Origin: Actinomycetota bacterium
GTDB lineage: Bacteria; Actinomycetota; Actinomycetes; S36-B12
DNA length: 41,905 bases
Direction of reading: 5' to 3'
Assembly: GCA_009699315.1 (NCBI GenBank)
Contig: WLOK01000006.1
Location: forward strand, 1-41,905
How positions within the stretch are numbered: the stretch's first letter is position 1; the number at the start of each line of letters is the position of its first letter. The translations under genes and the position numbers were made by a program. Below are positions 19,227 to 28,502 of this stretch, piece after piece. The notes under the pieces were generated by a model, which did no database searches, had not been told where the DNA came from, and worked only from the letters and a program-made list of their open reading frames with translations.

Positions 19227-20762
19227 CTAAGTTTCCGGATTGAAGGCCATGCTCATGCTCGGCGCACCGGACTCGGGCCAACGGGTGGTCACCATTTTTG
19301 TCCTCGTGAAGAACCGGTACATCTCGGGTCCGAGCAGACCGTGCGCTCCGAAGGCTGAGCCCTTCCATCCACCAGTGGTGAAACTGTTGACGGGGACGGG
19401 GACGGGGACATTGACTCCGATCATGCCGACGGCAACTTCACGCTCGAAGATGCGGGCAGTTTCACCATTCGACGTGAAGATTGCGGCCCCATTCCCATAG
19501 GGGTTGCTATCGATCAGGGCGATTGCCTCGCCGAGGGTCTCCACCCGCACGATGCCCAGGACCGGGCCGAAGATCTCGTTGTCATAGCAGGCCTGACCTG
19601 GGCGCACGTAGTCGATAAGTGTGGGTCCCACAAAAAAGCCCTCCGATTCGGCGGCCAGGACGCGGCCATCGATAATGACCTCTGCGCCCTGACTCTCCCC
19701 TTGCGTGACCAGATCGACGATTCGCTCCTGCGATTCCTTCGAGACAACGGGACCGAGATCGACGCCTTCATCGAATCCGCGCCCGGTCTTCAGAGCAGGG
19801 ATCCGCTCGACGAGGGCCGCTCGAAGCACGTCGGCAACTGGACCGACGGCGACAGCGAGGGTAACTGCCATGCACCGTTGACCCGATGACCCGTAGGCGC
19901 CAGCGATGAGGCTGTCTGCCGTGAAGGCAATGTCGCAGTCGGGCATGACGACAGCGTGGTTCTTGGCGCTGCCGAGTGCTTGGACACGCTTGCCCGCCTG
20001 CGTCCCGCGCTGGTAGACGTGCTTCGCGACTGGGGTGGACCCGACGAAGGCTACTGCCGCGACCCCGGGGTGGTCTAGGAGTGCGTTCACCGCGATCGCG
20101 TCCCCTTGGATCACGTTGTAGATGCCTGCGGGCGCACCGGCCTCCTCGATCAGTTCGGCGAGCAAATTGGCTGCAGACGGCACCCGCGGAGATGGCTTAT
20201 GGATAACGGTGTTGCCGCACACGAGCGCAGCTGCAGCTCCCCACAGGGGGATCATAAGCGGGAAGTTAAAGGGTGTGATCGTGGTCACCACACCCAACGA
20301 GTAGGGCATTGAGTGTATATCGATTCCGCGAGCAACCTGTCCGCTGAAGGCACCCTGCAGGGCCACGGGGAATGCAAGGGTGGAGTCGAGCCCGTCGACA
20401 GCCCGGTCAAACTCTCCCCGCGCATCAGCAAGTGACTTCCCATGCTCAAATACGATGAGGTTCACGAGATCGTCGCGGCGCTCCATCACCAGTTCGTGGA
20501 GGCGTTGAACGAGGCTGAATCTCTGCTTCTGGGAGCTATCGCGCCACCCCGACCTCCAGGCACTGGTTGCTACCTCAACGGCCTGCTCGACGGTGTCGGA
20601 AGATGCGAGAGACACCCGCTTGGTGATCACCCCGGTCGCCGGGTCATACACGTCGAATAACGGTCCCGCGGGGTCCACCACGTTTGAGCCCTTGATCCGA
20701 GAGCCGATGACGGGGATGGAGTCCGGGCGAATACTTGACGCGTGCTGTGGCGCGGTGACCAT
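19227..20762 (-). CDS. mmsA: CoA-acylating methylmalonate-semialdehyde dehydrogenase
   Basis: TPFNFPLMIPLWGAAAALVCGNTVIHKPS; AVAFVGSTPVAKHVY; GSSGQRCMAVTLAV; IGVNVPVPVPVNSFTTGGWKGS. Confidence 0.9.
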   Translation of the reverse strand: MVTAPQHASSIRPDSIPVIGSRIKGSNVVDPAGPLFDVYDPATGVITKRVSLASSDTVEQAVEVATSAWRSGWRDSSQKQRFSLVQRLHELVMERRDDLVNLIVFEHGKSLADARGEFDRAVDGLDSTLAFPVALQGAFSGQVARGIDIHSMPYSLGVVTTITPFNFPLMIPLWGAAAALVCGNTVIHKPSPRVPSAANLLAELIEEAGAPAGIYNVIQGDAIAVNALLDHPGVAAVAFVGSTPVAKHVYQRGTQAGKRVQALGSAKNHAVVMPDCDIAFTADSLIAGAYGSSGQRCMAVTLAVAVGPVADVLRAALVERIPALKTGRGFDEGVDLGPVVSKESQERIVDLVTQGESQGAEVIIDGRVLAAESEGFFVGPTLIDYVRPGQACYDNEIFGPVLGIVRVETLGEAIALIDSNPYGNGAAIFTSNGETARIFEREVAVGMIGVNVPVPVPVNSFTTGGWKGSAFGAHGLLGPEMYRFFTRTKMVTTRWPESGAPSMSMAFNPET

Positions 20763-20818
20763 TGACGGGAGAGCCCTTCGAGTAGTGAAAGTTAGTACTT
20801 CGATGCATTTAGAATTGT

Positions 20819-20847
20819 AGGCTAGAAGTCAGACGGGGGGTTGTCAA
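20819..20847 (-). promoter_or_regulatory. Candidate promoter for the mmsA-hydrolase-hydroxylase-ligase operon
   Basis: TTGACA - 17 nt - TAGCCT on the minus strand in the mmsA/tetR divergent region. Confidence 0.45.
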
Positions 20848-20894
20848 CATGAAATCCCAAGTTTCCGGAAGACTTATAGAAGAGGGTGATTTGC

Positions 20895-21545
20895 ATGAGC
20901 GGTGATTTACCGGGTGTGCCGCTGCGATCTCCCCAGAGCCCTGCGACCATTATTCCCGTGCGTTCATTACGGGGCCGGCCACGCGACGAGGACGTCAATG
21001 CCCGCATCATGAGGGCAAGCGTTCAAGAACTCGCTCGAGGCGGGATCTCCCACTTCAATGTGAGCGCCGTAGCTCGGCGAGCTCAGGTCTCCAAGGGCAG
21101 CGTGTACCTGCGCTGGCCAACGCGCGAGGCACTGATCCTGAGTGCGGCTGAACACGTCGTGTCGCCAATCATCACGCCAACCGAGGGTACATTTCGCGAC
21201 AGACTCACCACGCTCGCTGACCGGTGGGCTGAGGCGTTTGGTCAGCCACAGTCCGTCGAGGCCTTGCTGCGAATCGACGCTGACCGCGATGCTTTCCCCG
21301 AATTGTTCAGTCAAATGTTCGAACGCCTGCAGGGGGATCGGAACAGGGCGTTCGTGGCCACGGTGACGGCTGCGCAGGCATCCGGGGAGATTCCCACCCA
21401 CATCTCGGTCCGCATGCTGAATCAGGTTTTTGTCGGAGCACTTTTCGTAGAAGCTCTCGCCCACACCCCTGCCGGCGGCATCAGCGACGCGTTCAAGAGG
21501 GAGCTGGTCGACTTCATCATCAGCGCCCTACAAACTCACGAGTAA
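20895..21545 (+). CDS. TetR-family transcriptional regulator
   Basis: RGRPRDEDVNARIMRASVQELARGGISHFNVSAVARRAQVSKGSVYLRWPTREALI. Confidence 0.92.
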   Translation: MSGDLPGVPLRSPQSPATIIPVRSLRGRPRDEDVNARIMRASVQELARGGISHFNVSAVARRAQVSKGSVYLRWPTREALILSAAEHVVSPIITPTEGTFRDRLTTLADRWAEAFGQPQSVEALLRIDADRDAFPELFSQMFERLQGDRNRAFVATVTAAQASGEIPTHISVRMLNQVFVGALFVEALAHTPAGGISDAFKRELVDFIISALQTHE

Positions 21546-21564
21546 CACGAGCCTGCACGAGGGG

Positions 21565-21753
21565 CTACTCGACGGTGATGGCCCGGGTCGGGCACACATC
21601 CGCGGCAATGAGGAGCACGGCACGCTGGCTCTCATCGCCCTCGGTCCTGTACGCGAGCTTGTCGTCCGACCCCATAGTAAAGACATCCTCGGCCTCCATG
21701 CAGCACATGCCGAACGATTCACACCGATCCATATCAACAACGATCTTGACCAC
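21565..21753 (-). CDS. [3Fe-4S]-type ferredoxin (P450 partner type)
   Basis: MVKIVVDMDRCESFGMCCMEAEDVF...AADVCPTRAITVE. Confidence 0.9.
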   Translation of the reverse strand: MVKIVVDMDRCESFGMCCMEAEDVFTMGSDDKLAYRTEGDESQRAVLLIAADVCPTRAITVE

Positions 21754-21780
21754 AATTCCCTCCCATTCACTGATTGATTT

Positions 21781-22131
21781 CTATCCGAGTTCAGAAGCGT
21801 GCTCGTCCACAACGTAGAGCACCATGGTCGAGCGATCGAACAGGTTCGCCTCGTCCGACTCACGCTCCTCGACCGCGTCTGGATCGCCAGTGATCCATGC
21901 CATCCGCTCGTTCATAGTCTCGATATCAGGAAACCACAATTCCATGATGACGTCATAGACGGGCTCGGGCTCATCGGGCCCGAAGGCGTAGAGGTACCGC
22001 CGAAGGTAATGAGTAGCTGCACCACCGACAATCTTCTCGCCGATGCGGGCGTGGTGATCTTCGTAGTACGACACGAAGTCTTCCTTGCTCATCCCCGGCT
22101 TGCGCTTGAACAGTCCGACAGCCTTGATCAT
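21781..22131 (-). CDS. EthD-domain protein
   Basis: MIKAVGLFKRKPGMSKEDFVSYYEDHHA. Confidence 0.85.
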   Translation of the reverse strand: MIKAVGLFKRKPGMSKEDFVSYYEDHHARIGEKIVGGAATHYLRRYLYAFGPDEPEPVYDVIMELWFPDIETMNERMAWITGDPDAVEERESDEANLFDRSTMVLYVVDEHASELG

Positions 22132-22206
22132 GTGCAGACCTTTCGTCGACCTGTAGATTCCACAGAGCCCGCTGCAAGTGAGCGGCGGCGCATCAGAAAC
22201 GATGCC

Positions 22207-23076
22207 CTACTCAGAGGGTGCGGTTGCATTCTGCTCGAGCCAGGGTTCGCGGAACGGTGCATCGCGTGCCTCCTTGAAGGAACTCCATCCTTCCCTCATG
22301 AGATCGCTGAAAAGCCGACCATCGGAGGCGGCCATATCGCGGGCGTCCCCATTCGTAACGGCATTCAGGGCGAGGGCCAGATCCTTTTGCGAGCCCCAAC
22401 CCATATTCGTCATAGCGCCATTGACGACCCGACGATTCATCTCGACCGCTTGTACCGGCATCGCCGCAACCCGGCGGCCGAGGTCCGCGACCTTCGCAGC
22501 GAACCGCGCGTGCGGGATGACGGCAACAATGAGGCCAATGTCCTTCGCTTGTTGGGCGGTGAGGAGCTCGCCGCTCATTGCCATGAACTTCGCCCACTGA
22601 GCTCCGACGTGGTAAGCAATCACGTCGACGCCAGTGCCGCCGAAACGCGTCTCGATGAAACCCATGGTTGCTCGATCGGAAGCGACGAGAATGTCAAAAT
22701 GCGCCGCCATGATGAGTCCGGCTCCCAGACAGAGCCCATTAACCGCACCGATCGTTGGCTTTCGCAGTTGACGAATCCGCTCATTGTCTTCGTCCTCATG
22801 ACGCAGGAACCAGTACCAGTCACGCGACGTGGTCAATGTGTTGATCGCCCCAACCTCCCCACCCGAACAGAAGGCGCGGCCGGCACCCGTCACTATCGAA
22901 CAGCGCACGTCGGGATTGTCGTCAGCAGCCGAGAGCGCATCAACAAGTTCCCGCTGCAGGGAGCCCGGCCCGTGATCCATCGCATTGAGGCGACGCGGCC
23001 TGTTCAGCGTGAACGTCGCTACGCCGCCGTCAATTGACATAAGCAGGCGCGGCCCGTCATCCGTAGTCGCGTTCAT
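22207..23076 (-). CDS. Enoyl-CoA hydratase/isomerase
   Basis: ATFTLNRPRRLNAMDHG; GAGRAFCSGGEVGA; IGAVNGLCLGAGLIMAAHFDILVASDRATMGFIET. Confidence 0.92.
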   Translation of the reverse strand: MNATTDDGPRLLMSIDGGVATFTLNRPRRLNAMDHGPGSLQRELVDALSAADDNPDVRCSIVTGAGRAFCSGGEVGAINTLTTSRDWYWFLRHEDEDNERIRQLRKPTIGAVNGLCLGAGLIMAAHFDILVASDRATMGFIETRFGGTGVDVIAYHVGAQWAKFMAMSGELLTAQQAKDIGLIVAVIPHARFAAKVADLGRRVAAMPVQAVEMNRRVVNGAMTNMGWGSQKDLALALNAVTNGDARDMAASDGRLFSDLMREGWSSFKEARDAPFREPWLEQNATAPSE

Positions 23077-24320
23077 GCGCGGACGCCGAGGCCTTCCGCT
23101 TCCGCATTCACGAGGATAACCGTGTTACCTGACGGCAGCGTCCCGTCTGACATCTGCCCGTGGACTTCGCCTACCCCCGTGAAGTCCACGACCTGGCCGA
23201 CGCAGGGATCAATAACACCTGAACGAACAAGCTCGTTGTACGCAATGGCCTGGGCATCATTTGTGCCGTGGGATCCTTGGAATCGCTTCTGGCGGGTCCA
23301 GTGGTACCGCAGATCCACCGTGGCGGAATAACCCGACGTTCCTGCGCAGATGACCACCATGCCACCGGGTTCACAGACGAAGATGCTCGTCGAAACAGTG
23401 TCCTCACCGGGATGCTCGAAGACAACATTCGGGCTGCGTTTGGATCCAACGGCATCCCAGATTGCCTTGCCGAAGCGTCGCGCCTCACCCGTCCATTCTT
23501 TCTGTCCGGCATTGTCCGACCAGTGCGGCGGGATGCCCCAGTGATTGAAGTCGCCACGGTTGATCCACCCGGCCGCACCCAGTTTCTCGCAAGCCTGACC
23601 CTTCTCGGCGCTCGAAACGACAGCAACGGGAATCGCACCCACGTGCTTCGCAAGTTGAATCGCCTGCGTTCCTAGACCACCGGAACCGCCCCAGACCAAC
23701 ACGACGTCGTCCTTGCGAACCTCATTTCCCTGCCAGCCGAAGAGCATGCGGTAGGCAGTGGTCCCCACCAGTGTTGGCGCAGCTGCCTGCTCCCATGTCA
23801 AGTGCGCTGCCTTGGGTAGCACCTGGTGCGATTGAGCGCGGCTGAACTGACCGAAGGAGCCGTAGTTGGTGTCGTAGCCCCAGATCCGAGCCGAGGGCGC
23901 GATCATCTGATCGACACCGCGGGCGATGTACGGGTCATCTGTGTCCCAGTAACCCGGGTGAACGATGACTTCGTCACCCACTTTCACGTTCGTCACGCGA
24001 TCACCGACCGCGTACACGATCCCTGATGCGTCACTCCCACCGATGTGGAAGTCCTGCGGCTCACCGGCCCGCTGCCGCATACCAATGACGTCGACGGGCA
24101 CCCCGCGCGCCGCGAAGACATTGTTGTAGTTCACGCCGGCCGCCATAACCGCGATCAGGACATCATCAGGGCCCAATTCAGGTGTTGCCACCTCTTCGAT
24201 CTGGAAGGCTCCCGACGGGTGTCCAAATCGATCTTGTCGGATGACCTGAGCCATCATCACTGCGGGGACTGTCCCGATTGGAGGCAAAGCAGGCATACGA
24301 AATTCGACTGGAACGGTCAT
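23073..24320 (-). CDS. Crotonyl-CoA carboxylase/reductase-family medium-chain reductase
   Basis: AAGVNYNNVFAARG; GGSDASGIVYAVGDRV; WGYDTNYGSFGQFSRAQ; VWGGSGGLGTQAIQLAK; VICAGTSGYSATVDLRY; ATGA overlap with the enoyl-CoA hydratase. Confidence 0.87.
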   Translation of the reverse strand: MTVPVEFRMPALPPIGTVPAVMMAQVIRQDRFGHPSGAFQIEEVATPELGPDDVLIAVMAAGVNYNNVFAARGVPVDVIGMRQRAGEPQDFHIGGSDASGIVYAVGDRVTNVKVGDEVIVHPGYWDTDDPYIARGVDQMIAPSARIWGYDTNYGSFGQFSRAQSHQVLPKAAHLTWEQAAAPTLVGTTAYRMLFGWQGNEVRKDDVVLVWGGSGGLGTQAIQLAKHVGAIPVAVVSSAEKGQACEKLGAAGWINRGDFNHWGIPPHWSDNAGQKEWTGEARRFGKAIWDAVGSKRSPNVVFEHPGEDTVSTSIFVCEPGGMVVICAGTSGYSATVDLRYHWTRQKRFQGSHGTNDAQAIAYNELVRSGVIDPCVGQVVDFTGVGEVHGQMSDGTLPSGNTVILVNAEAEGLGVRA

Positions 24321-24399
24321 AGTGAATGGTTCCTTCATGTCGGGGACGAATGGCGCATGGCAACGAGAGGCTGACGCAAGCCCGCATCCGGACGATCAC

Positions 24400-24438
24400 C
24401 GTGCTGGGGTGGCCGAGACTGCCATTCACCCCAGCACG
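24400..24438 (-). terminator. Intercistronic hairpin between the LLM gene and the ccr-like gene
   Basis: CGTGCTGGGGTG - 15 nt - CACCCCAGCACG, 12-bp perfect arms; no T tract, so attenuating or stabilising hairpin rather than a clean terminator. Confidence 0.5.
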
Positions 24439-24460
24439 ACTATTGTCTGTGTTCGTTGAA

Positions 24461-25660
24461 TTACTTGTTGTCCGCGTCGTACTTCACGGTGGCGGCCTTG
24501 ATGGATGTGCGCTGCTCAGCGCGGCGTGCCTCCAGCGTCTTCATGACACGGGCCTCGGAACGGATCTGGTAGTTCATGGATCCGTTGAAGTGCGGAAGCA
24601 CCTCACGAGAGAGTAGCTCGAGACTCTTGTAGGAGTCGGCCTGGTTGGCCCAATCCATACCCGCGTAGATGAGCACCTTTCCGAACCCACCCGTCGCCTC
24701 CACGAGGCCCTGAATGACCTCGACTGCATCAGCCGGTGTGCCAATGCAAGCGACCTTCGTTGATCCGAGGAACATCGCTAGGTCCTCGACGCTGGGGGGG
24801 CCTGTTGGCGCTGGCGCATCGGGGTCGCCCTGGAACCATTCAAGGGTGCGCTCTGAACCGCCCTGCACCGTGGTGACCCACTTGAACAGGCCCGGGTCAC
24901 ACTGGGCGTAGGCCTCCTCCTTGGTCTCTGCGATGTGCATCATCACCACGACGCGCCAATCAGCACGGTCGACCGTGCGGCCATGCTTTTCGGCCTGCTC
25001 CTCGGCTACCGCCCAGTGACGTCCAAGGGCCGCATACCCGGCCGCAGTCGTGGCGCTAAGTGAAAGCAGACCACCACCGTACTTGCCTGCGAGCGAAGGG
25101 CCGAATGGCGATTCCATCGCGGTAAAGACGAACTTAGGCTCGGCTGAGTATAGGCCGATCTGCAGGGCTGCGTCCTTCAGGGTGAACCAGTCTGCTTCAT
25201 GCGAGACCGTGCCCTCTGAGGTCAGCAATTCGTAGATAACCTCCAGACTCTCCACCATGCGGGCACGGGTCGTGCTCCAATCAAGCCCGATCTGGTGCCC
25301 ATCTGACGGCAGCGATCCGGGGCCAACACCGAACATGGTGCGACCATAAGAGAGGTGATCGAGGAAGACCGCGCGCTCGACGACATCAAGGGGATGGTGA
25401 TAGGGCAGCGAGGCAACGCCCGTACCCAACCGTATGCGACTTGTGCGCTCCACTGCCGCCGCAATAAAGAGGTCGGAAGGCCCGATGATCTCGGAACCGC
25501 CGGTGTGGTGCTCACCGATCCACGCCTCGGTGAAGCCGAGAGACTCTGCGTATTGAATTGTCTCGAGGTTGCGGTGTATCGCTCGTGTGGCGTTCTGCCG
25601 CGCGTAGTGCTGTGGCGGCATGAAGAGGCCGAACTCCATCCGGCCCATGGTCGTCGACAT
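24461..25660 (-). CDS. LLM-class (bacterial luciferase-like) flavin-dependent oxidoreductase 1
   Basis: MEFGLFMPPQHYARQ; ESLGFTEAWIGEHHTGG; RIRLGTGVASLPYHHPLDVVERAVFLDHLS. Confidence 0.9.
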   Translation of the reverse strand: MSTTMGRMEFGLFMPPQHYARQNATRAIHRNLETIQYAESLGFTEAWIGEHHTGGSEIIGPSDLFIAAAVERTSRIRLGTGVASLPYHHPLDVVERAVFLDHLSYGRTMFGVGPGSLPSDGHQIGLDWSTTRARMVESLEVIYELLTSEGTVSHEADWFTLKDAALQIGLYSAEPKFVFTAMESPFGPSLAGKYGGGLLSLSATTAAGYAALGRHWAVAEEQAEKHGRTVDRADWRVVVMMHIAETKEEAYAQCDPGLFKWVTTVQGGSERTLEWFQGDPDAPAPTGPPSVEDLAMFLGSTKVACIGTPADAVEVIQGLVEATGGFGKVLIYAGMDWANQADSYKSLELLSREVLPHFNGSMNYQIRSEARVMKTLEARRAEQRTSIKAATVKYDADNK

Positions 25661-25728
25661 TTCGCTTCTCCTCTTCGGGCAAGCCCAATAGGTTTTGAAT
25701 AACTATGAGTCGTTCTTATCAACACTCA

Positions 25729-26976
25729 CTAAACGGTGGCACGACGTATCTCCCGCTCCCCGCGGATCGTGGGCAGGTACACCTCTTCGTTGAACCGCGG
25801 CAGGACTTCCTCTGCGAACAGTCGCATGCTCTTGACGGTCAAGTCATACGACATCGTCCAGTAATGCATCATCGGCAAGAGGTTGCCGAAGCCTCCAACC
25901 GCATCAAAGAAGTCTCGCAACTGGTCGAAGACCGAGTCTGGGTTGCCGGCAAAGATGAAGCCACCCTTGGTGAGCTGCTCAACTGGGGTATTGACGACCT
26001 CCGCCATCGTTGGTGCCGGTGGTGGCCCAAGCGGCGCCGTCGGCTGGATTCCCTGCGCCCTCATCTTCAGAATTTTGGCTCGAAATTCTGGGGGTAGGTA
26101 CCCCGGCGGATTCGTGTACTGGAATGGGTGGCGGCCCGCCTCTCGGTACCAGAGCTTGACCTTCTCGGCCTCGCGGAAGCCCTCTTCGTCCGTATCGCCG
26201 ACGAAGAGCTGCGGTGAGTAAGCGAACTTGCTCAACGGTGCCTCGACTCCCATCTCGGCACAGCGCTGCCGATACGCATCGAAGATCCCTGCGCAGCCCG
26301 CGGTTCCTACCCCCAAGGTCGCAACCGTCATTCCGCGCTCCGCGAGAAGTGGCGCACTTGCTGCTCCCGTGGTGGGAATCCATATCGGCGGGTGGGGAGA
26401 CTGGTATGGACGCGGCCACAGATTCACGCCACGGTGCTGGAAGTACTTTCCCTCCCAGACGAAAGGGCCATCGTGCGTCGTGAGCGCCTTAATAATGAGA
26501 TCAACAGCCTCCCAAAAGCGATCCTTCATGTCGATCGCCGTTGAGTCGACGGCGACGACTTCCTGGGGGACTCCTCGCACGAGGCCGATATCCGCACGCC
26601 CGCCGGACAGTACGTCTACGAATGCCATTTCCTCAGCTACCCGCACCGGGTCCGGGCGATGCGAGACCGGATTACCTAGCGTGAGGATGCGGGCTCGCTT
26701 TGTTTCACGCGCGACGATTGCCATGGACAGCGGAGTGACCACATTCGTACATGTCGCAGTTGTGTGATGCTCGTTCACCATGATGTCTAGACCGAGTTCA
26801 TCCGCAGCATGGTAGATGTCAAAATACTTCTGGTACAACTGATTTCCGGTGTCTGGATCGTAATACGAGTTCGGCACCGAGATCCGGTTGTTCGGCATGA
26901 ACTCCGCCGGAGGCAGGTAAGGGTAAGGCATTTCAGTGAAGACGTAGGCACGGAACACCAGCGTCACCGCTCCCAA
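25729..26976 (-). CDS. LLM-class flavin-dependent oxidoreductase 2
   Basis: YVFTEMPYPYLPP; DELGLDIMVNEHHTTATC; GNPVSHRPDPVRVAEEMAFVDVLSGGRADIGLVRG; start may be a GTG a few codons downstream. Confidence 0.9.
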   Translation of the reverse strand: MGAVTLVFRAYVFTEMPYPYLPPAEFMPNNRISVPNSYYDPDTGNQLYQKYFDIYHAADELGLDIMVNEHHTTATCTNVVTPLSMAIVARETKRARILTLGNPVSHRPDPVRVAEEMAFVDVLSGGRADIGLVRGVPQEVVAVDSTAIDMKDRFWEAVDLIIKALTTHDGPFVWEGKYFQHRGVNLWPRPYQSPHPPIWIPTTGAASAPLLAERGMTVATLGVGTAGCAGIFDAYRQRCAEMGVEAPLSKFAYSPQLFVGDTDEEGFREAEKVKLWYREAGRHPFQYTNPPGYLPPEFRAKILKMRAQGIQPTAPLGPPPAPTMAEVVNTPVEQLTKGGFIFAGNPDSVFDQLRDFFDAVGGFGNLLPMMHYWTMSYDLTVKSMRLFAEEVLPRFNEEVYLPTIRGEREIRRATV

Positions 26977-27779
26977 GTCGTGGCGCTGACGGACAGGGAC
27001 ACGCCAAGGACGAGGCCAGCAAACTCAGTGGCCACCGCTGCAAGTTCTTGCGGTGACTCCTCCTCGACCCGGTGGCCAGCCCCCATGATGACGCGGACTT
27101 GGGCGCCACTCTCACCAATGAGCGCGGCGTAACGCTCGTAGTAATCAGAGAAGGTGATGAAGTGGTCTTGATCGCCATGGACCATCAGAGTGGGCACACC
27201 GATCCGGCGCAAAAGCCTGACAAGAATTGGGTCGTACATGTACGGCTTCCAGCAGTAACGAGCAGCTGCTTCCTCTGCTCTGGAAAGCGACAGGTACTCC
27301 TCGTCGGGCAAGTCACTAATGTCGGGTGCCGCTCCGGCGCTCGAATACAGGATGCCGGGGATATCCTCAAAGTTGGCCGACCAGATATCAACGAAATCAC
27401 GGTGCTCACGGTCAGAGAGCTTGACCCCCGTGGGCGCAACCAGAATTAGGCCGACGAGGTTCACAGGGCGCAGCACTGCAAGTTCGGCCGCCAGCCAGCC
27501 CCCGAACGAACACCCGACAATAACGACTGGGCCTTCAATGCTTTCCAGAAACTCCGCATAGACGAGGGCCAGGTCGCGAGTCGTCTCGATGTGTTCCGGA
27601 CGCTTGGATTCATCCCACGGGGGAGCAGTAGGCGCGAGAACCCGAAATGAGGACGAAAGCGCATCCACGATTGGGCGCGACCACTGCAAGCCGTCTTCCC
27701 CGTGCATGAACACCAGCGTCGGACCCTCGCCCACCGTCAGGACGTCCAACTCGGCGTCTCCTACCGTGATGCGACTCAT
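26964..27779 (-). CDS. Alpha/beta hydrolase
   Basis: TLVFMHGEDG; VVIVGCSFGGWLAAELAVLRP; HGDQDHFITF; AGHRVEEE. Start at MSRITVGD. Confidence 0.87.
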   Translation of the reverse strand: MSRITVGDAELDVLTVGEGPTLVFMHGEDGLQWSRPIVDALSSSFRVLAPTAPPWDESKRPEHIETTRDLALVYAEFLESIEGPVVIVGCSFGGWLAAELAVLRPVNLVGLILVAPTGVKLSDREHRDFVDIWSANFEDIPGILYSSAGAAPDISDLPDEEYLSLSRAEEAAARYCWKPYMYDPILVRLLRRIGVPTLMVHGDQDHFITFSDYYERYAALIGESGAQVRVIMGAGHRVEEESPQELAAVATEFAGLVLGVSLSVSATTWER

Positions 27780-27905
27780 GCTCTTCTCACTCCAGACACG
27801 CGAACCTCTCTCCACATTGCGACGTTTCTAATCTTGTCGAAGTGTATGTGAGCAGCATCTCCTGCGCCACCCATTTCGCTGAAGAAGTTTCACCGCACCG
27901 GCGCA

Positions 27906-28343
27906 CTATCGCTCTGAAACCGGGGGGACCCCCGGGATTGCCTCAAGAAGGTTCACGTAAATCACCTTGTCCGGTTTGATCCGGAAGACGGTGCGCTCTT
28001 CGCCTTCGTAGTGGTGGGGGTAATCAATCCCCAGGTACTTTCGGGACAACGTGTCGATGTGCTCAAGGCCCCCTTCGCGGGTCTCCTCGATCACCCGTCC
28101 ACGCACCTCGACGTACTCCGTTGTTTCGGTAGCATTGACGACGCAAATACTTACGCGCGCATCGCGACGGACCCGCTCGGGCCAAGCCCTGCCCTCCTGC
28201 GTGTTGATGCGCAGGGTGTCCCCGTCTGTGTCGAACCACGTCGGCTGTACGCAGGGGGCGCCAGAGGAGTCGACGGTCGCCACCAGCGCGAGGTTGGGTG
28301 CGTCCAGTACCTTGCGCACCCGCTCGTTGAACGTTGCAGTCAT
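27906..28343 (-). CDS. PPOX-class (split-barrel; F420- or FMN-binding) protein 1
   Basis: NLALVATVDSSGAPCVQPTWFDTDGDTLRINTQEGRAWPERVRRDARVSI. Confidence 0.85.
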   Translation of the reverse strand: MTATFNERVRKVLDAPNLALVATVDSSGAPCVQPTWFDTDGDTLRINTQEGRAWPERVRRDARVSICVVNATETTEYVEVRGRVIEETREGGLEHIDTLSRKYLGIDYPHHYEGEERTVFRIKPDKVIYVNLLEAIPGVPPVSER

Positions 28344-28502
28344 TGCGATCTCCCTTGCATCGGTCCTACAACAGTTCGAAGGTTCTTGAAGTACCGTAAC
28401 GATCAGCCGACCCCCTGTCTGGATATTCGGAAGGTTTTATCCAGCTCGATCCCAACACCGTTTGCGCGTCACAGGATGGCGAGGACGCACTCTGCCGTGC
28501 TG

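Noticed and set aside
19390-19420. GGGGAC tandem microrepeat
   Set aside because: It encodes the conserved NVPVPVPV stretch of MmsA-type dehydrogenases, so it is explained by coding constraint.
21799-23037. 412-aa plus-strand ORF
   Set aside because: Antisense shadow of the EthD and enoyl-CoA hydratase genes in high-GC DNA; no recognisable domain while the opposite strand has strong motifs.
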